Below are positions 1 through 12,491 of a DNA stretch of 64,000 bases, one piece after another. Below the pieces are notes generated by a model that did not search any database, was not told the DNA's origin, and saw nothing but the letters and a program-made list of their open reading frames with translations. A program made the position numbers and the translations under genes. This DNA comes from Asterochloris sp. CNOR1 (taxonomy: Eukaryota; Chlorophyta; Trebouxiophyceae; Trebouxiales; Trebouxiaceae), in the NCBI GenBank assembly GCA_963969365.1, contig OZ017757.1, forward strand, positions 372,001 to 436,000. Direction: 5' to 3'. Position 1 is the stretch's first letter; the number at the start of each line of letters is the position of its first letter.

Positions 1-201
1 TGCTGCAACTCCAGCAGCACCACGCAGCAGTGCAATCAACATCACAGCAGCCCACAGGGCTGCCTCTGCTGCCTCAGGCAGCAGCAAGGCTTCAGGGAAG
101 GTTCCAGGCTGCTAAAAGCACGGCGCTGGCGGCATGTGGCGTGACAGGTCAGCTGACCTTCTCCTCAACATGCTGTCCTGTGCAATATCAGTAACATCTG
201 C

Positions 202-1239
202 GTGCTTGCTGACAATTTTGCTCTTGGGCATGTAGGCCAGTGTGCTGCCTCGAAAGGTGGCCATGGCATCAGCTGCGTGGGCCCCCATGTAGGCAAGCCA
301 TACAAGCTGAAGCAGCGCAACGTCCCTGACATCAGCCGCCTCGCCCCCCATCTGCAGCAGGAGTGGGACCAGGCAGCCAACGCCCACCTGGGAAGCATCA
401 TTGTCACTCCTCAGAGTGGGCGGAAGGTCTGGTGGAGCAGCGGCAGGTGCAAGACAGGCCAGCCACACAGGTGGCTGGCAAGCATTTTCAATCGTACGAA
501 TGGCACTGGCTGTCCCTTTGAAACAGGACGAGCGGTGTGCCCCTGCAACAGCCTGGCTCACAATCACCCAGACGTGGCAATGGAGTGGAACACAGAGGCC
601 AATGCCACAAGAACGCCAGAGACTGTGACAGCAAGCAGCAACAGCAAAGCGTCCTGGATATGTGGCCAATGTGGGCACAAGTGGAGTGCGGCAATCTTGG
701 GGAGGACAAGTAGAGGGGCTGGATGCCCAGAGTGTGCACATGAAGCCAGACGCCAGAAGACAAGGCACCCAAGCATCAGCGACGGGGCGTCACACCTCTT
801 GGCTGAGTGGGACTATGAGGCCAATGAGCAGCGGGACTGGCACCCAGACAGAACCAGTCTCACTTCTCATAAGAAGGTGCACTGGGTCCTGCGGAACGAG
901 TGCAAGCTGGGACTAGTACACCGATGGCAGGCGGCTCCAAGGGCTCGTGTTGCCTTGAATGCCAACTCACCCTTCCCCTCTGGCAAAGCGGTGTGCGCCT
1001 GCAACTCGCTAGCTGTGCAGTGCCCAGAGGCAGCAGTGTTCTGGGACCAGCAGGCAAACAAAAAGCTCAGTACGCATGATGTAGCGGTGCAATCAAATAA
1101 AATTACATGCTGGAAGGGGCCAGACGGCAGCCAGTGGCAGCAGAGGGTGTGTGAGGTTGTCACGACTGTCAGAAGACATGAGAGGAGGCAAGAGCTTAAT
1201 CTCTCATTTCAGTTGGTTTATGATACATCAAATCTGTAG
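202..1239 (+). CDS. Treble-clef zinc-ribbon repeat protein (DUF4379-like), possibly partial at 5' end
   Basis: The reading frame stays open for about 345 codons and carries about four copies of a repeat of roughly 60-70 residues. Each unit has a conserved W/HRW core and paired cysteines, for example CPCNSLA, CGQCGHKW, GCPEC and CACNSLAVQCPEA, followed by a W-x-x-x-A-N stretch (EWNTEAN, EWDYEAN, FWDQQAN). This is the pattern of the probable zinc-ribbon or treble-clef domain (PF14311, DUF4379) found in algae and giant viruses, thought to bind nucleic acid. No convincing ATG begins the frame: position 202 is a GTG inside a longer open stretch, so the true start may be upstream or in another exon. 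The last 30 residues lose the repeat pattern and may be intron read-through. Related decayed units occur at 1.53, 25.9, 28.6 and 34.6 kb. Confidence 0.65.
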   Translation: MLADNFALGHVGQCAASKGGHGISCVGPHVGKPYKLKQRNVPDISRLAPHLQQEWDQAANAHLGSIIVTPQSGRKVWWSSGRCKTGQPHRWLASIFNRTNGTGCPFETGRAVCPCNSLAHNHPDVAMEWNTEANATRTPETVTASSNSKASWICGQCGHKWSAAILGRTSRGAGCPECAHEARRQKTRHPSISDGASHLLAEWDYEANEQRDWHPDRTSLTSHKKVHWVLRNECKLGLVHRWQAAPRARVALNANSPFPSGKAVCACNSLAVQCPEAAVFWDQQANKKLSTHDVAVQSNKITCWKGPDGSQWQQRVCEVVTTVRRHERRQELNLSFQLVYDTSNL

Positions 1240-1316
1240 GAACTGGCAAATCAACCCCTGTGCCGACCAGTCCTTTGACTGTTGCCTGCGCTGCCAAGTT
1301 CCTCAAATGAAGCGTC

Positions 1317-1661
1317 GTGCTATGTTGCTACCTCGGCTTGAGCTTGTCTTGTAGCAGCTTCCCAATGTGCCTAAATCTGCCAGTCAGGCGCCTGCCACCT
1401 GCTGAAATGGCCAACAGACAAGGTGAATCCTTTGTGCCATCACAAACAGGCGAATGCAAGAGCCCACGCAGGCAGCGCTGTTATGTACCCCAAAGGCTGA
1501 ATCACGAGTATATACTGAGCCATAGCTCTGGCTTGCTATGCCCCTCTGGTCTGGCCAAGTGTGCCTGCAGCTCCATTGCTGTGCACTGCCTAGAGTCAAA
1601 CATGTTGTGGATATGTTCTGCAGATGGCTACTCCAAGGATTCCTCACTCTGCATGTTGTAA
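1317..1661 (+). pseudogene. Decayed zinc-ribbon repeat unit downstream of the intact repeats
   Basis: A short frame contains CPSGLAKCACSSIAVHC followed by LESNMLW. It lines up with the unit at 960-1060 of the upstream gene (PSGKAVCACNSLAVQCPEA, then VFWDQQ). The flanking residues no longer match, so this is either a degenerate extra repeat or a last exon that has lost its constraint. The rest of 1,240-1,991 shows no other coding signal. Confidence 0.5.
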
Positions 1662-1991
1662 CAGTGACATGTCAGTTTGGGTACTGCGCTGGGCAGCAGG
1701 CCTGCAGGAGGTGGAGCCTCTCAGCCTGATACATTGTCTCTAAAACATGAGAGGTGCATTGCACAGCATTTTCTGTGTTCACGATTTGTGAGCTGTCTCC
1801 CAGATGACACCTAGCATTCTACTGCTCAAAATTCATTTCGTAGTCTTTGCCTATCAGCCTTGGGACATCAGCGTTGTGTGGCAGCAAAATTTGGCAACAC
1901 AAAATTGTTGTAGTTCTGAGGTTTGTCACACAGGGTTCCTGCTGATGACTTCGCATGTACATTATGAAGATAGTGCACAGGGAGCCTGCCC

Positions 1992-4900
1992 TCATTTGCC
2001 ACGCATCTTGATGATGCCGTCCACAACGGCGGGTTCTGCAAAGTAGAGACAATTGCACAATAGTCAGTCAAGTCCCAGGTCAAGACTGAGACGGGCGGCC
2101 TGTGCATGCAGGAACTCGATGAGGCAAGAGTAGTCTTCAGAGAACTAGAGACTGCTGTCATCTTGGCAACGCTGTGAGAACATGCAGCCATCACCATAAC
2201 ACGCTCAAGGTGTCATCGCATTGTGAGGCCCCATACGGCAAGCGGAAACTAGCCCGGCACTTGCCTGCCAGTGTGGAGACATCTCCCAGCTGGTCATCCT
2301 GCTTGACAGCAATTTTGCGCAGGATACGCCTGCGGGGATGACAGCCATAATGAGACAGCCTTCAAGCACTACTGCCATGTCGTGCAAAGCACACAGACAT
2401 GTCTGTTTCATTTCACAGCAGCAAAGGAACCTTCAAGGGGTTTGGCCAGAGGATTTTGCAAAGCGCTGAGCTGAGTGAACTCGAGGGAAAGCAGAGCATG
2501 CTGGAGCGGCATCTGCAACTACCCACTCACCTCATGATTTTCCCAGATCTTGTCTTGGGCAGGCCTGCAGCAAGGAAGCAATGCAGGCATCTCTCCCAGT
2601 TGTATGAATACATGTGAACCTTGGATGCAAGCAGGGCTCATGCCCAAGCATGAAATCTGTGGTGCAGCCTTCCACATGCCAGGCATCCTGGCAGTGCCGT
2701 CAGGTCTGTCAAGCCCGATCCCCAGGCCTGCTAGCTATTGCAGGTGCTCAGTACACTTGAGGAATGTCACCCACTTGGCCCCCAGAGGGCATCATGCCTA
2801 TTGAATTGCAGCATCCCGCCTGCCAGCAGTCAGTATTGCACATCACAACCGTGGTGCGGCCCCACTTACACTCAGCAGCCTGACACCTCGCAGACCGGAT
2901 ACTCTGCACAGACGGCCACACCCTGCTGGAGCAGCAGTGTAGAGTGGCATGCTTGCAGGCCCTGCTGGCACCTGCCGCCTTTGGCAGTCTGGCACAGAGG
3001 TGATACAAAGAAGGCAGAAGCAGCTGATGACGCCTTGTCAAGAACTTGTGACCCTTGGCATTGGCTGAGACACAAGCTGCAGCTCTAAGAGCCCACAACG
3101 CAAAGCAGGCCACCCACCTGGCACCCAGTGGATCACGTCTGGCGCCGCAAAGGCTCCAATCTGCTGGCGGACAACCTGCGACAGCTCCTTTTTCAAGGCA
3201 TCGCTGGGCTCCACACCGTTTGCAGGCAGGACGTAGCAGTAGATGCCCATGCCCTTGATCTTGTGGTCGAACCTGCAGGCGGTTGTGGCCAAAGCTCAGG
3301 CGCAGCATGTCTGGCTGCGACTTGCTTGCCCATGTTGCTGGCAGGCAGAACTACCTTGGTCTGCCAGACAGACCTTTGTGCCACAGGCAGAAGCAGACAT
3401 GCACAAGCGGAGCCCCTCCTGTCACTCAGAGAGCATGGACAGCTGCCATACGCAATTCACAGCAAAGAAGCAAACCAGAAATTACGTTGCACCTTACTCA
3501 AACCCACAGATGCACACATTGCAATGCTCTTAGGAGATCTCGCTGCTGTCTAGGCATACAAGCAGAGCGCACACTTTGCATGTCAGGCAAGTGTGGCAGA
3601 TCACTACAAGGTAAAGCCTTTCTATTGCCTCAGGGCTTGTAGGGAGCTATCACAAAGCAGCATCCAGCCCTGTACTAAGAGGCAAGCTAACCTGGTCAAC
3701 CCCATCAGATGCAAAGGTGCTGGACACTCACCCAGCCACAGCTGCCTCAATCATTCTTCGGTGGGAGGCCCCTACCAACAATGTGTTCATGGCAAGTGCA
3801 GGCAGCTGAGCCTTTGAGTGCAGCTCTTCATGACGGGCGCTGAGACCTGGGCCTCAGCTAACCGTCAACTCTCTGTCACCCTGGCACTCACCCGACCACT
3901 GCTGCCTCAGCCACCTTCGGATTGGAGGCCACAGCTGACTCTACCTCGGCTGTTCCAACCCTGTGCCCACTGACATTGATTACCTGCAGCAGGAGGGAGG
4001 CTGCCTTGGCAATCTACACAAGTGGCCTGCCAGCTGAGCGGTCAAGCCTCCACAGGGGCATATGGAAATGGAACTTTAGACTTTCTGTGGAGGCTGCAGG
4101 ATGCTACTCATCCTTCTGAATGCGGTACCAACAGGCAGGCAAAAACCGTGCCAGACAATGCTGCAGGTGAAGGGACTGGGACAAAATGTGGCAGCTGTCA
4201 AGACAAGTCACAGGCTCAAGCTTGATATTGTCCAGGCATGCAAGATCTGAAGCCATCTGGGAGTCCTGCCACTTCCTTGCAATGGTAACATGCACAAGAG
4301 CATCTGGTGGCCACCCTGCACAAGCTCCCAGCATTGCTGGGGGCCCATGCTTGAGTGACGGCAGTGCCAAAGATCTCAGTCCACACAGAGACTCACATCG
4401 TCCACACGTCCTGTGATGTAGTAGTATCCCTTCTTGTCTCGCCGCGCTCCATCTCCAGCAAAGTAGTAGCCCTGCAGGGCAACAAGTGTGCACTGCAGTC
4501 AACAGCACTTAGCCTGGCACCAGACTGGTCTTGGGGCAGGCCAGCCAAAAGGATGTCTTGCAGCATTGAAAGCTGGACGCCTGCATACTTTGAGGCAGAG
4601 GAAGTCTCAACAGCAGGCTGTCACGACAATGCAGCCTCATGTGTGCAGAGGCAATCCACACTCTGGACACCTGTAGCCAGGCAGCTGGCTGTGGCAATTC
4701 TCGACTTGCGCAGTAAAGTCGAGAATTGCAGAGATGGTTCAGAACAAGTTTCCAGCAGCCCTATGTCACGCTAATTCAGCAGTTGCAGTAGACAGGTGTT
4801 CAGGGTGACAGGGAGCGGGTGCTTGTGCTTCCCACTTCAGCACATGGGTGCAGCAGCTGGACTGATTGAGCGTCCCAGAAAGGTATTCTAGAGGCAGACC

Positions 4901-7900
4901 AGGTCTTCTCAGATTCCTCAGACGGGGCGGCCCAAGGTCATGACAACACCAGCAGCCCCATCACCCAGGAGGCCCCTTGTACACCATGCAGGCCTGCCCT
5001 GAATGTGCTAGAGCGACTCTCCAGTATGCAGGGTGGGACTGCCTCCTTTTCCACCAGCAGCACCACCAGACAAGATTGCCCAGCATGCGGCAAAGGCCCC
5101 ACCTCAAAAGCAAAGTAGGTCTCCTCAAAGCGCTTGCGGCCCCACATAAGGGGGCAGCTGGCTGCCTGAAACCTGTAAAGAGCCTAGAAGATCCACTGAT
5201 GCGACACAGGCGCCCCACCTTGAAAGCGGAGAAGTAGGTCTCCTCAAAGCGCTTGTGGTCCCCATAGACGGTCCGCAAGATCGACGGCCAGGACTGCTTG
5301 ATGCAGAGAATGCCCTCAGCCTCGCCCTCCAGCTCCTTGCCCTGCAGCAGGTGGCAGGCAGCAACTCTGGTAAGAGCAGCTCAAGCAGGCCACCTGCTGC
5401 AAATGGGACACAACGTACAAACAAGGGCAGCTTCAGCACACTGCAGCTGAACTGTGGGTTTCCTGGGATGTCTTGCAATAAGCAGAGCTTCATCCCTGAA
5501 TGCAGGCAGCTTTCCTGAAGGATAGCTGTGCGGCAGCACCATTTGTCCCCACAGCCTAAGCTAGGCACTAGACCGCGGCACGGAGCAAACAGGAGCAGCA
5601 ATGCTGCCCTTCTTGTCCAGCAGCGAAGGGGCAACTTCGAAACAGGACTAACCCTCAAACCAGGACGACTGCAGCAGCAAGGTGCAAAGGACTGAAGATT
5701 TACTTCACATGCAGCTGACCTTCTCGTCCAGGAGCACCGGCGCAACACCAAAGAAGGGAAGGGTGGCAGAGGTGGGGGTTGGCTCCCAGGCTCCTGGCAG
5801 GGGCACCAGCATGGCTGCCCCGGTCTCAGTCTGCCACCAGGAGTCGATGATGGGGCAGCGTCCCTCACCAACCACCTGCACTGGTAGAATCCGGTGGCTA
5901 ACTCAAACTTGAAGGCAGGCAGCACTGTCACTGGTTGCAGTGCTGCCCCAGAGCAAAGCCCCAGCACCAGGGTGAGGGCTTCTGATGGGGCAGTGCCCAT
6001 CATCTCAGCTGTGACAACGGAAGAAGGTAGCTGAGTGCATCATCTGGAAGCGAGGCAACACTGTCACTGGTTGCAGCGCTGCCTCAGGTCAGTCAGGACC
6101 ACCCACCTCATGGCATCACTGCCTGCGGCACTGGAGTTGATGGAATTTGCTGCAGATGGCATGTCAGTTTTCACCTCTCACAGAATCTCAGACCACCTTG
6201 TAGTGCAACAGAAATGGCCCCACTTTTGTGCCAATGAGCTGCCATGCAGGAGGCTGAACACTTGTGTGGACTACAGCAGCCCACCTCATGATACCACTGC
6301 CAGGCAGCCAGGTTGATGGGCTCCCCCACAGTGCCCAGCACGGCCAAGCTGCTGCGGTCATGCTGGCACACGTACTTGACATCGGCAGCCTCAAGGGAGC
6401 GGATGAGGGTGGGGGCAGTGTAAAACACCCGCACCTGCAGGGCAACAGCAGTATGGGACCGCAGCAGTCTGGGACCAGGCGCGAGCAGGCAGCTGAATCA
6501 AGTCACTATGCAGCCACAACACACAGGTGCGCAGGAGGCTGTCCTGTTCCGCCTCACCTTGTGCTTTGCCACTATTTGCCAACACCTGCCAGGGTCAGGG
6601 TAGTTGGGTACACCCTCGTACACAACATTGGTGGCTCCGTTAAGCAGGGGCCCATAAGCCAGGTAGGTGTGCCCTGTGATCTGCAAGGCCAATGTGTGAA
6701 CATTGAGTCTGGGAAGTTGAGTTCCCTCAGCGGAATGCGTCAAGTGGCTGGCAAGGCTTGACTGATGTTGTAGCAGAGACGCAACTAGGTCGGAGGGTGA
6801 ATGGCAGCCGAGCAACTGTATAGGGGCGGAAAGTTGCGGCTGTGCAAGGAACGAGCTGCTACCGCAGTCAGATAGCCCACAGCCAGGATGAGATGTAAGA
6901 TATGAGGCTCACCCAGCCGCAGTCTGCTGTGCACCAGTAGACGTCTCCTGCACAGGCAGTTACACCTGCTGAGTCACTGTCTGATTCTGCCTGGTGGAAG
7001 CGTTGAAGTGGACGTCCTCATTTGCTGCATTCAGCAGTTTGGGCCATGCTGTAAAGCAAACCTGTCCATGACCAGGAAGTGAGATGCACCAAGAGATGAT
7101 CCCAAGTAAAATCGTGCACTTCAGTGATCACTCAGCAGTCTGCAGCATGCTGAGAAGCAAATTTCGTTTGCGCAGGAAGTCAGACGCAGCACAGGACACA
7201 TAGCATTGCAGAGCCTGGATCTTGCACAGGCAAATATGTCTGCGAAAAAGCCTAATGCCGCAAGACTTGAGTCACGATTGTCGTGAGCTGGCCTCAGCAG
7301 AAGGACACTTGGGGATCACACTGGGTCTGTGCAATGTTGTTCTCAGCTTGCAGAGCCAGTGCACACAGCTGAGGGCAGCTTACCTGGCTGCACGTCAAAG
7401 CAGTACTTGGTTGTAGCATACGCCATCACCATGTAGCCGCCTACAGCACAGGTGATCAAGCACTGAGCATGCCCACAGTCTCCATCAAGCCATTCCAGGA
7501 CAGCATCTGACCACCAGTTTCCTGCAACGCATCTCTCCCACAGCAGGAAGACAGAGCAGCCAACGCCTGCCAGTGCCGTGTCTCATCGTGCTTGCCAACA
7601 CACATTGCACTCCACTAAGCAGCCCCCACTCACTGCCTGGCCTCCGAAGGCCCCGCCACATCAGGGCATGCTCCACGCAAGATACCAAAAAGCTTGGTGG
7701 GCAGCCTATGCTGATGCTCACAAGTCATAGGGAGCCACACAGGTCCAGTTGGCACCCACCCCCAAACAAGGCAGGCTGCTGTGCTCAATTGTGGTACACA
7801 GGACGCCCTCGGCCTTGTGTCACATGTCACAGCTTGAGGGCCTCCGGTCAGTATGTTGCATTTTGTCCGCCGTGTTCTGATATTGTGTGCAGGACGCCCT

Positions 7901-10900
7901 TGCCTGGCTGCATGGAATGCATTGGGAAGAGACTACATGGTGTGCATAGATCACCATCATAGTTACCTGTTGTGTGCAGAACGCCCTTGGGCTGGCCTGT
8001 GGACCCTGAAGTGTACAGCAAGAAAAGAGGATCCTCGCTGTCCATCCACTCTACCTGCACAACACACGAGGACCAGATGGTGACACTTCCTGTAGGAACC
8101 TGCGTGTGGAGGGAGAGAGGGGCCATATGTCCGTCAACTCCATCTGTGCACGTCAGTAGTTGCTTGTGCACTGCACGTTTCTCTGCCATAGCAGCCTCCA
8201 CCCGCTGGCATCAGCTGGAAAACACTCACTGCCCAGCACTAGCTCCACCTTTTTCTATCTCCGCAATGCTGTCCCACTGCTCAAAAGTGTCAGCAGAGCA
8301 GTGACAGAGCTTGTGCAGCCATGCAATCCAAGTTGCGAGATTTGTCAGCCAAAAGATTGTGCGCCCGGGGCCAGCGCGCACCCGGCACAAACCCACAGCT
8401 TCCCTCCCCTGCCTCGGCCAGAGAGGCCAGAGACGACTGATGGCAATCTGCTTTTGGCGAGCTGGCTCAGTTGGGCAAATGAGATGAGCGAAGTAACAAG
8501 AAACAAGGGCAATAGGAAATGACGTGACATGAGTGCCCTTGCACATGCTCTTCCAGGTGCACACCTGCCAATCATGCAACATAAGCTGCTTGGCCTAGTT
8601 TCGTGTCACCTAACATTCTCCAGCCTTAGGGTAATCATGGTGCTGGGAGGCTTGCACCACTTAGCCAGCTCGTTCAGCAACTCAAGCGTCCGCCCACCTT
8701 GCAGTCTGGGCTTTGCTTTGAGATGACCTGGTGCCACCACACATCCCTCCCAGCCTTGAAGTCGCGCTCTGGGACATCTGGGTGCTTGTACACCAGGCAC
8801 ACATCCACGGAGAAGCCATTTTTCTCTGTCAGCTGCATAGCCTTGTCGGCAATCTGCTTCAGATTCAAGGACTTGGAGCCACGCTTTGTGCCAGACGCAG
8901 TGATGAGCACACGGGACCTGCACGGCCAGACATGATCATGACTGCAACGAGATCGATTATAACAAACAGCAGCTGTGAACAACACGCTGAGCCTGCAAAG
9001 GCATGACCTTGATAGAACTAATTGATGGTGTGAAACAAGGCTTGGTGCCCAAGGCCAGACCTTGTCCTATACATCAGCAGCAGGGCCAAGGCAGAGCTCA
9101 CTTGCAGTTTTCCATGCGCTGAGCCAGGGACTCAGCCGAGAAGCCGCCGAAGATGATCGAGTGCACGGCGCCAATGCGCGCGCATGCCAGCATTGCAATG
9201 GGCAGCTCGCAGACCATGGGCATGTAGATGGCCACGGCATCGCCCTTCTTCACGCCCACAGAGCGCAGCCAATTCCCCTGCCGAGACAAGTACACATTAG
9301 GCAGATATTTTGATCAGACGCTCAGGACTGCCGTTCACCCTTCAGCAGTCTGGGACTGCTCTGAGGTGCGGCTGTTGACCTCAACAACACGAGCAGAGAA
9401 GCTGCCTGGCAGCACACACGAGGCTGCCAGGCAAGAAATCTGGATCTATGCCGTGCCTGCCAGCCTGCCAGTGACGCTATTTCTCATGGAGCTCTCAGGA
9501 GGTGTAGGCACAGCAGCTCACCAGGCGAGAGACCTCGTCTAGAACCTGCTTGTAGGTCATCTTCCGGGACTGGCTGAGCTCATTGCCCTCCCAGAGGAGG
9601 CAGGCCTGGTTGCCACGCCCCTCCTTCACGTGCCTGCACATCACACACAGTGACTTGGTGCCCTGGCAGCAGGCGGCAGGCTGCTGGACGAGCGTCGCCT
9701 GCAAGCTACAGTTGGAAGACATCGCACCTCCAAGCTGCCATGGGCAGGCAGCAACACCCAACATCCCAGCCATGGATCAGGCCGCCTGAGCCTGATCAAC
9801 AAGTCACTTTTGCTGGGGATTGCCATGTCACATGCCAAAGACAGAGACGAGCAGATGCTGTGACTTGGTGGGGCCTGCTGTGCCAAGGTAGAGGCGACCT
9901 TGCTTGCTATCACCAACTGGTCTGCTGTGCCTCTGCAGAACTCAAGTATTTCATCTGCAGGACTGAGAGGAGCAGCTGTCCACTCATGACGTGCTGCCTG
10001 TCAGCGTGGCTGACAGCTTCAGCACACAAGGCCCTCACTGCAGCCTGAACTCCACACCCACTGCATAGCTGGCTTGCCGTGCAGGATCCCCCGGTCTCTG
10101 CGGCAACCTTGAAGAAGGCTGTGACTGCCAGCCCAGAACCAGGTACACCTGGCCAGGCAACTAGTACAATCCCACTTTATGCGCCTTTCTTCCCACAGAG
10201 GCACAGGTACAAATTAGCCAGCAGCTGTGTGCTGTGTGTCAAGGCCCACCTGGCCAATGCCCAAATGCAGAGCTCATCAGGGCTGGCACCTGCCACCTCA
10301 AGTGCGGGACCCACCTGTCCAGACAGTTGTATGCCAAGTTGGTGCGCCCGCCCTGGAACCACTCGTTGGTCACGGGCCCCTTGGAGGTGTCGAAGTTGAA
10401 GTCAAAGTGGTCGCGCTCCCACTGCAGCAAGCCCAGAAGGCACATTCTCTGAGCAAGACACAGGAGGCAGCATGCAATGCTAAGGCTGGGCGGTGAGTTT
10501 TGTGCTGGAGGAAACAGAGGTTGGAGACACTCAGCAAGACTCCAGAAGCAGGGCAGTGGCAGCTCAGTGCTGAGCATGCGCCCTCATGCCGCACAGGCAT
10601 AGCGGCAGATCTGTAGCAGGACTGCAGGGGGTGGTACGCAGCATGCAGGGAGGCTGAGGTTGTGCCTTTCTGCTGCAGGGCTCACAAAACAGGGACTCTC
10701 AGCAAGGCTCGCTAAGCAGGGAAGAGACAGTATCATGCTGAGGATGGGCCTCCCTTCCTACTGCAGGCCTACTGCACAGCTCACAGCTGCCTGCTGGATG
10801 TGCACCACAGCCTAAATGCAGATGTAATCAGAGGGTTCCAATCAGACAACAGAGCAGCTGTGTATGTTCGTTATGTTCCCCAGCAGAAGCCTCTGCTCTG

Positions 10901-12058
10901 AAGATATCTCCACCGTTGACCCTGCCTACACCCCAATCTCATGCACCCTTGTCTTGAACCAGCGCCTGCAGCCAGCTGCCACTGGAGCAGGCCGTGCCGC
11001 CGCGCACAGATCTGCCAGCCGCTTGCCGGCAATGAGCCAGCAGACGCTGTCTGCACATTGCACTCCTCTGCCCAGGCAATGATGCACACCCAACATGTGC
11101 AGCCAGCTATGGGTGAGCCAGGCGACTGCTGACAGCTGAGCGCCGCAGCAGCAGAAGACCCTGCCTGCACATGCCTGCCTCTGCCCTGGCGAGTTGGAGA
11201 CAGATGAAACAGCAGCCCAGATGACAGCAGAGGTGGATGATGGCAGCCCCAGCAGGCAGCAACATATGGTGTAGTCTGGCCTGCATCGGGTGATGGCACC
11301 AGGGGCTGCAGGCTGCACGTAACTGCCACAGGCAAGGTGCACAGGGAGATCCCTGCAACCACCTGTGCTGCTGGCAGGTCAGCCCATGCAGCACGTGCCA
11401 GGGCAGACGAGCGCCCCAGCTCACACTCCCAAGTGGCTCCAGCTCAGTTGTCACCCTGCTGGCGGCTGCCGGAGCATGCATGATGCATGCATGAGCCTTG
11501 GCAGTGAGCTCCAGAACCCACCGCCCGCATCTGTGGGATGCTGGCCCCCTGTGGCCACCCTCAATGCTCAGCAGAAGCCCTCTGGACTGCCCCAGCCAAC
11601 CTTGCGCTGCCAGTGCAGGTCCCCAGCAATCTCTCCCCAAAATTCCACTGGGTGCTCTATGCTCCTCCTGTACATGACCTCATACTGCTCCCGGTTGAGG
11701 AGGCCTGTGCGCGCCTTGTACTGAGCGTGTTGGATCTGCACAAAGATTTGGTGTTACAGAGCCTAGGCCAGCGGCGGCTGACTGTGCATGCCTGCATGAG
11801 CAAATTGCATGCAAACAGGTGACTTACCTGCTGTGAGTCTGTATTGTTGCGATTCACACCTGAAGAGGGCTGGCCGGGCAGCCCTGCACCTGTAGAGCAG
11901 TGTCTGAGTCAGGAATGCATGAAAGCAAGCATGAGCAAGCTCCCGGAGATCGATGTTCAGGACAGCGCAAGCAGTGCCAGCATGATGAAGGCAGGCCAGC
12001 CAGTCTCGGGGGCCATTTCACCTGTAAGATGTCTAGTCAGCTCTTGCAGCCTGTCCAT
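1992..12058 (-). CDS. ACS: Acetyl-CoA synthetase (AMP-forming), 20 exons, complete
   Basis: It activates acetate to acetyl-CoA through acetyl-AMP. Twenty exons join in one consistent frame into 681 residues: 12022-12058, 11828-11889, 11601-11735, 10315-10421, 9522-9633, 9102-9277, 8698-8917, 7967-8054, 7384-7440, 6913-6947, 6558-6680, 6285-6434, 5720-5875, 5219-5341, 4397-4471, 3892-3983, 3118-3272, 2531-2564, 2265-2329, 1992-2035. The AMP-binding loop [11 protein letters not shown] lies near residues 297-307, WWQTETG near 447, FAGDGARRD near 531, TGRVDD near 547, and the C-terminal catalytic lysine (SGKIMRR) near 643. Length and order match bacterial and plant ACS throughout, with no gap. 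The last intron uses a GC donor. No clear transit peptide or C-terminal peroxisomal signal is seen, so a cytosolic site is plausible. Three introns hold duplicated exon ends. The start is the ATG whose short exon continues in phase. Confidence 0.95.
3720..3790 (-). repeat. Partial copy of ACS exon 16 (3' end plus donor) inside the next intron
   Basis: The stretch repeats the last part of the exon at 3892-3983, including the GTGAGT donor, about 161 bp away. The exon end reads KVAEAAVVG and the copy RMIEAAVAG. The copy has no acceptor of its own in phase and is not needed for the full-length protein. Confidence 0.75.
5098..5150 (-). repeat. Partial copy of ACS exon 14 (3' end) inside the next intron
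   Basis: The copy encodes [13 protein letters not shown] against [14 protein letters not shown] in the true exon at 5219-5341. A run of more than 20 identical bases sits 119 bp from the original. It is a recent local duplication that includes the donor region. Confidence 0.85.
7020..7210. repeat. Tandem repeat of about 100 bp in an ACS intron
   Basis: Two diverged units share CAGCAGT(T/C)TG, a GCTG(T/A)(A/G)AAGCAAA core and CAGGAAGT. They lie about 102 bp apart, around 7032 and 7134. No coding potential is seen. Confidence 0.55.
7790..7920 (-). repeat. Two decayed copies of ACS exon 8 3' end
   Basis: The end of the exon at 7967-8054 (PKGVLHTTG) recurs at about 7889-7910 as GKGVLHTI and again, weaker, at about 7798-7820. 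Spacing is about 87 and 91 bp, giving a small ladder within one intron. Confidence 0.75.
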
Positions 12059-12491
12059 GGTTGCAACAGCAGCCCTGAATGGCTTCCGGAACACGGATGT
12101 GCTCACAACTGCCGGAGATAATCTGACTAAGCAAAGCTTCTTCTTGGCCGGGGCTTTCTTTCTTGGCAGTTGTTAGCTGCTGCTCACAGACCCGCGGAGC
12201 ATCAGCGAGGCCAGCCAGGTACAGCTTGACCTGTGCACGAGACATTTCAGCTGAACGGACCCGGAAGTCCTGCAGGCTGACACCTGACCAGAGATCACGT
12301 GCAAGCGTACCACCAGGTGGGCGTTGGAGCTGTCAAGAATGCACCCTTTCCTGTCTGGAAACAGACGCACAGCTGCACACAACTTCATCACTGTGGCAGG
12401 GCATGCTCAGGCTGTCTGCTGGCCTGCAGGCCCAGCCTTTGGGAGAGTGCAGCAGCTCTGCAGAGAGAAGTAGGCAGGAAGGTCAAGCAGC
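12059..12491. promoter_or_regulatory. Divergent intergenic region between ACS (-) and the C2-like gene (+)
   Basis: These 433 bp separate the ACS start codon from the ATG at 12492 of the plus-strand gene, so both promoters and 5' UTRs must fit here or in 5' introns. I see no clear TATA box or other named motif. Confidence 0.5.

Noticed and set aside
5125-6003. A 292-codon open frame on the minus strand
   Set aside because: It runs through ACS exons 13-14 and their introns mostly out of the ACS frame. Codon content and domains match the spliced ACS instead.
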